The notes beneath the pieces are model-generated. The model was not told where the DNA came from. It was given only the letters and a program-made list of their open reading frames with translations, and did no database searches. DNA of 8,137 nucleotides. It comes from Sphingobacteriaceae bacterium (GTDB lineage: Bacteria > Bacteroidota > Bacteroidia > Sphingobacteriales > Sphingobacteriaceae). The translations under genes were made by a program, and so were the position numbers. The stretch lies in NCBI GenBank assembly GCA_947460275.1, contig CANHHZ010000090.1:1-8137 (forward strand), written 5' to 3'. Shown here piece after piece: positions 6,199-8,137 of the stretch (positions are counted from its first letter, which is position 1; each line of letters starts with the position of its first letter).

Positions 6199-6807
6199 TT
6201 ACTCTTGTTCAAAATTGATTTGTAGCTGGGGGTCGCTAACATTAAAAGTTTTTCGGTGAAAGGGCGACAACCCTAACTCTATGACCGCCTTACGATGGGA
6301 AATTGTTGGGTATCCTTTATTTTGGTGCCAATTGTAATGTGGATAGTCTTTTGCTAAGTTGGTCATGAACTCATCACGATGTGTTTTTGCCAAAATAGAA
6401 GCGGCTGCAATGTTTAAATATTTGCCATCTCCTTTTACAACACAGCTATGTGGTATTTGCGGATAAGCCTTGAAACGATTGCCGTCAATGCTCAAATATT
6501 CTGGTGTAATTGCAAGTTTTTGAATAGCACTGTGCATTGCTAAAAAAGAAGCGTTTAAAATGTTAATTCTATCTATTTCTTCGTGATCTACGGCGGCAAC
6601 AGCCCAAGCTAAGGCTTGTTCTTCTATAATAGGTCTTAAAGCACTACGTTGTAGATGTGTTAATTTTTTAGAATCATTTAGTCCTTCTAGATAAAAATCT
6701 TTGGGCAAAATTACCGCAGCAGCAACTACAGGACCTGCCAAACAGCCTCTTCCAGCTTCGTCGCAGCCTGCTTCTATCAGCTCTATTTGGTAACAGTTTA
6801 ATAGCAC
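6199..6807 (-). CDS. rnhB: Ribonuclease HII
   Basis: RNase HII cuts the RNA strand of RNA/DNA hybrids and 5' of single ribonucleotides embedded in duplex DNA, starting ribonucleotide excision repair. The 202-residue protein has the four catalytic acids: D16 and E17 in CDEAGRG, D108 in SIDGN and D127 in KGDGKY. LNDSKKLT (43-50), AAASILAKTHRDEFM and WHQNKGYPT are also typical of the family. The start is GTG at 6805-6807 (MLLNCYQIELIEAGCDEAGRG); it is the only usable codon, since the active-site motif begins at residue 15 and the next Met is residue 91. No Shine-Dalgarno is present. It is 42 bp downstream of the permease gene. Confidence 0.95.
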   Translation of the reverse strand: MLLNCYQIELIEAGCDEAGRGCLAGPVVAAAVILPKDFYLEGLNDSKKLTHLQRSALRPIIEEQALAWAVAAVDHEEIDRINILNASFLAMHSAIQKLAITPEYLSIDGNRFKAYPQIPHSCVVKGDGKYLNIAAASILAKTHRDEFMTNLAKDYPHYNWHQNKGYPTISHRKAVIELGLSPFHRKTFNVSDPQLQINFEQE

Positions 6808-6811
6808 AATA

Positions 6812-6819
6812 CAAAAATA
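6812..6819 (-). promoter_or_regulatory. Candidate -7 element immediately before the rnhB GTG
   Basis: The minus strand reads TATTTTTG, the same octamer as before gcvT and a full TAnnTTTG match, ending 4 nt before the rnhB start codon. If used, the rnhB message would be leaderless or nearly so. There is no -33 TTG at standard spacing, and rnhB could equally be read from the upstream permease transcript. Confidence 0.3.
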
Positions 6820-6849
6820 TTTATTCTAACATTTAGTTAACGATGATAT

Positions 6850-7992
6850 TTACACATTAACGTTTTGCCCTTTTACATCAAAGGCATCGCGTAAACCTAT
6901 GGCTAAAACATTAAAAGCATAAACGGTAAGCATAATGGCCAAACCTGGCAAAATAGCTAAATAAGCGGCATCCATGATAATGTAACCATAATGCTCTTTA
7001 ATCATACTACCCCAACTGGGCATAGGTGGCTGTGCGCCAAAACCCAAAAAGCTTAATCCAGTTTCCAATAAAATTGCCGAAGCAAAATTAGCAGAAGCCA
7101 CGACCAAAATAGGCCCAGCAATATTTGGCAAAATATGCTTAGCAATAGTTCGAGTAGTTGAAAAGCCTAAAGCCTTTGATGCTTCTACAAATTCTATTTC
7201 TTTTAAAGCCATCACCTGGCCACGCACTAAACGGGCAACATCAACCCAAGTTGATAGTCCGACGGCGATAAATATTTGCCAAAATCCCTTACCCAAGGCA
7301 AAAGAAATAGCAATCACTAACAATAAACTTGGCAACGACCAAATTACATTCATGAACCAACTAATGGCCGCATCGGTTTTACCGCCAAAATAACCAGCAA
7401 CGGCACCTAAACTTACCCCAATAAAAAGCGAAATTAAAACAGCAACTAAACCAACTGATAGTGAAACCCTAATCCCCAAAATAAGCCTACTCAATAAATC
7501 TCTGCCATACATATCTGTGCCCAAATAAAAAGTTTGAGTATAGACATGATGCTGCTTAAAAATTTGTTCAATATTGGCAAGGTTGCTTTTTTGAGTACAT
7601 TGAGCACATAACGAGGTCAGTGAATAAATTGTTTTTTCAGGCTGTTCATCGTCACCTATATATTTATTTACCTCTACAACATTTTTTGCTAAACGATAAG
7701 ATGAAATTGGGATGCTTTTATATTCGGCTTCTTGCCCATAGATCATCTTGTCAAAACAACCTACTTGTTTAACTTTATTTTTGCTTATAATTAAAAAATC
7801 GAAAGTTCGGCCAGGTTTTTTATTGTTCAATTGCAAACGCATAGTATTGGCATAGGGCGTTTTATCGGGCGTAATTAAATAACCCAAAACACCAATGATT
7901 ACAAGTAATAAAATAAAAATTAAACCGCCAAGTGCCAGCCTGTTTCGTTTAAAGCGTTTCCATATTTTTTGCGAAGGATTGTAATTGTTCAT
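6850..7992 (-). CDS. OppC/DppC-type ABC transporter permease
   Basis: This is an inner-membrane permease subunit of a peptide/nickel-type ABC importer. The 380-residue protein has an N-terminal OppC_N-like part with one membrane helix (about 19-40) and then a BPD_transp_1 core. LGTDMYGRDLLSRLILG (157-173) is the signature before helix 2, further helices lie at about 175-200, 210-232, 237-255, 292-312 and 346-368, and the EAA coupling loop is EFVEASKALGFSTTRTIAKH (267-286). Between helix 1 and the core is a periplasmic insert of about 110 residues (45-155), longer than in E. coli OppC, with C79 and a CAQC motif (C129, C132). The ATG is at 7990-7992, 3 bp after the stop of the upstream gene. 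The partner permease, ATPases and binding protein are not visible, so the substrate is unknown. Confidence 0.93.
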   Translation of the reverse strand: MNNYNPSQKIWKRFKRNRLALGGLIFILLLVIIGVLGYLITPDKTPYANTMRLQLNNKKPGRTFDFLIISKNKVKQVGCFDKMIYGQEAEYKSIPISSYRLAKNVVEVNKYIGDDEQPEKTIYSLTSLCAQCTQKSNLANIEQIFKQHHVYTQTFYLGTDMYGRDLLSRLILGIRVSLSVGLVAVLISLFIGVSLGAVAGYFGGKTDAAISWFMNVIWSLPSLLLVIAISFALGKGFWQIFIAVGLSTWVDVARLVRGQVMALKEIEFVEASKALGFSTTRTIAKHILPNIAGPILVVASANFASAILLETGLSFLGFGAQPPMPSWGSMIKEHYGYIIMDAAYLAILPGLAIMLTVYAFNVLAIGLRDAFDVKGQNVNV

Positions 7993-7995
7993 ATG

Positions 7996-8137
7996 TTAAT
8001 TAACCATGCGATCTTTCCAAGTGTATTTGCCGGCATTACCAGCCACACCAATGTAAACAATATATATGATATGTAGCAAACTTACCATTGGCAGCAACAG
8101 CAACAACAATCTTCGTTTAAAGAAATTGGTAATGTGA
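7996..8137 (-). CDS. C-terminus of a membrane protein, possibly a family 2 glycosyltransferase (partial)
   Basis: The minus strand has an open frame entering from the right edge and ending at TAA (7996-7998), giving the last 46 residues of a protein whose start lies outside the window. The fragment has a basic patch (FFKRR), six leucines in a row, a hydrophobic stretch (LLLLLLPMVSLLHIIYIVYI) and the tail GKYTWKDRMVN. A terminal helix followed by a GxYxWKxR tail reminds me of membrane-anchored family 2 glycosyltransferases of Bacteroidota, but this rests on memory of a short tail and is weak. The gene ends 3 bp before the permease ATG, so the two are very likely co-transcribed. This frame is easy to miss because no start codon or full domain is visible. 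Confidence 0.55.
   Translation of the reverse strand, partial: HITNFFKRRLLLLLLPMVSLLHIIYIVYIGVAGNAGKYTWKDRMVN

Noticed and set aside
7995..8004. 10-bp palindrome GTTAATTAAC as an operator
   Set aside because: It overlaps the stop codon of the upstream gene inside a tight operon; AT-rich palindromes of this size are expected by chance.
8092..8109. Six CAR triplets as a microsatellite
   Set aside because: They encode six leucines of a membrane helix in the partial minus-strand gene; short and mixed (CAA/CAG), so no separate repeat call.

Overview
The window reads as an ordinary stretch of core genome from an AT-rich member of the Bacteroidota. Four things support this: a GldB-type gliding motility lipoprotein, several TAnnTTTG octamers (the Bacteroidota -7 promoter element) just upstream of starts, near-absence of Shine-Dalgarno sequences, and proteins with a Bacteroidota flavour (the fused glutaminase/NAD synthetase, the GcvT sequence, the long periplasmic insert in the OppC-type permease). 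I see no phage, IS element, CRISPR array, rRNA, tRNA or obvious horizontally acquired island. No intergenic gap exceeds 125 bp.

Layout, left to right. (1) The C-terminal part of lnt (+, enters from the left edge) converges with nadE (-) across 11 bp. (2) nadE and gldB diverge from a 124-bp spacer that has a TAnnTTTG element facing each gene. (3) gldB and a patatin-like phospholipase form a probable two-gene + strand operon. The patatin has the only strong Shine-Dalgarno in the window. (4) The patatin converges, across 3 bp, with a block that runs entirely on the - strand. In transcription order this block is: an unidentified membrane protein (C-terminal 46 residues only, possibly a family 2 glycosyltransferase), an OppC/DppC-type ABC permease, rnhB, gcvT and comB. 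A weak intrinsic terminator after rnhB and a -7 element before gcvT suggest that gcvT-comB is a separate transcription unit.

Functionally this is mostly housekeeping: lipoprotein N-acylation (Lnt), NAD synthesis (NadE), RNA/DNA hybrid repair (RnhB) and one-carbon metabolism (GcvT). To these are added envelope functions (GldB, which is itself a lipoprotein and so a potential Lnt substrate; the patatin hydrolase; the permease) and a 2-phosphosulfolactate phosphatase (ComB). ComB is of interest because sulfonolipids are linked to gliding in this phylum.

The least explained structure is the 90-bp gcvT-comB spacer. It holds five tandem copies of a 7-bp unit, a 13-bp direct repeat and a long imperfect inverted repeat (27-nt arms) abutting the comB start. 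I found no convincing new multi-gene system in this window.
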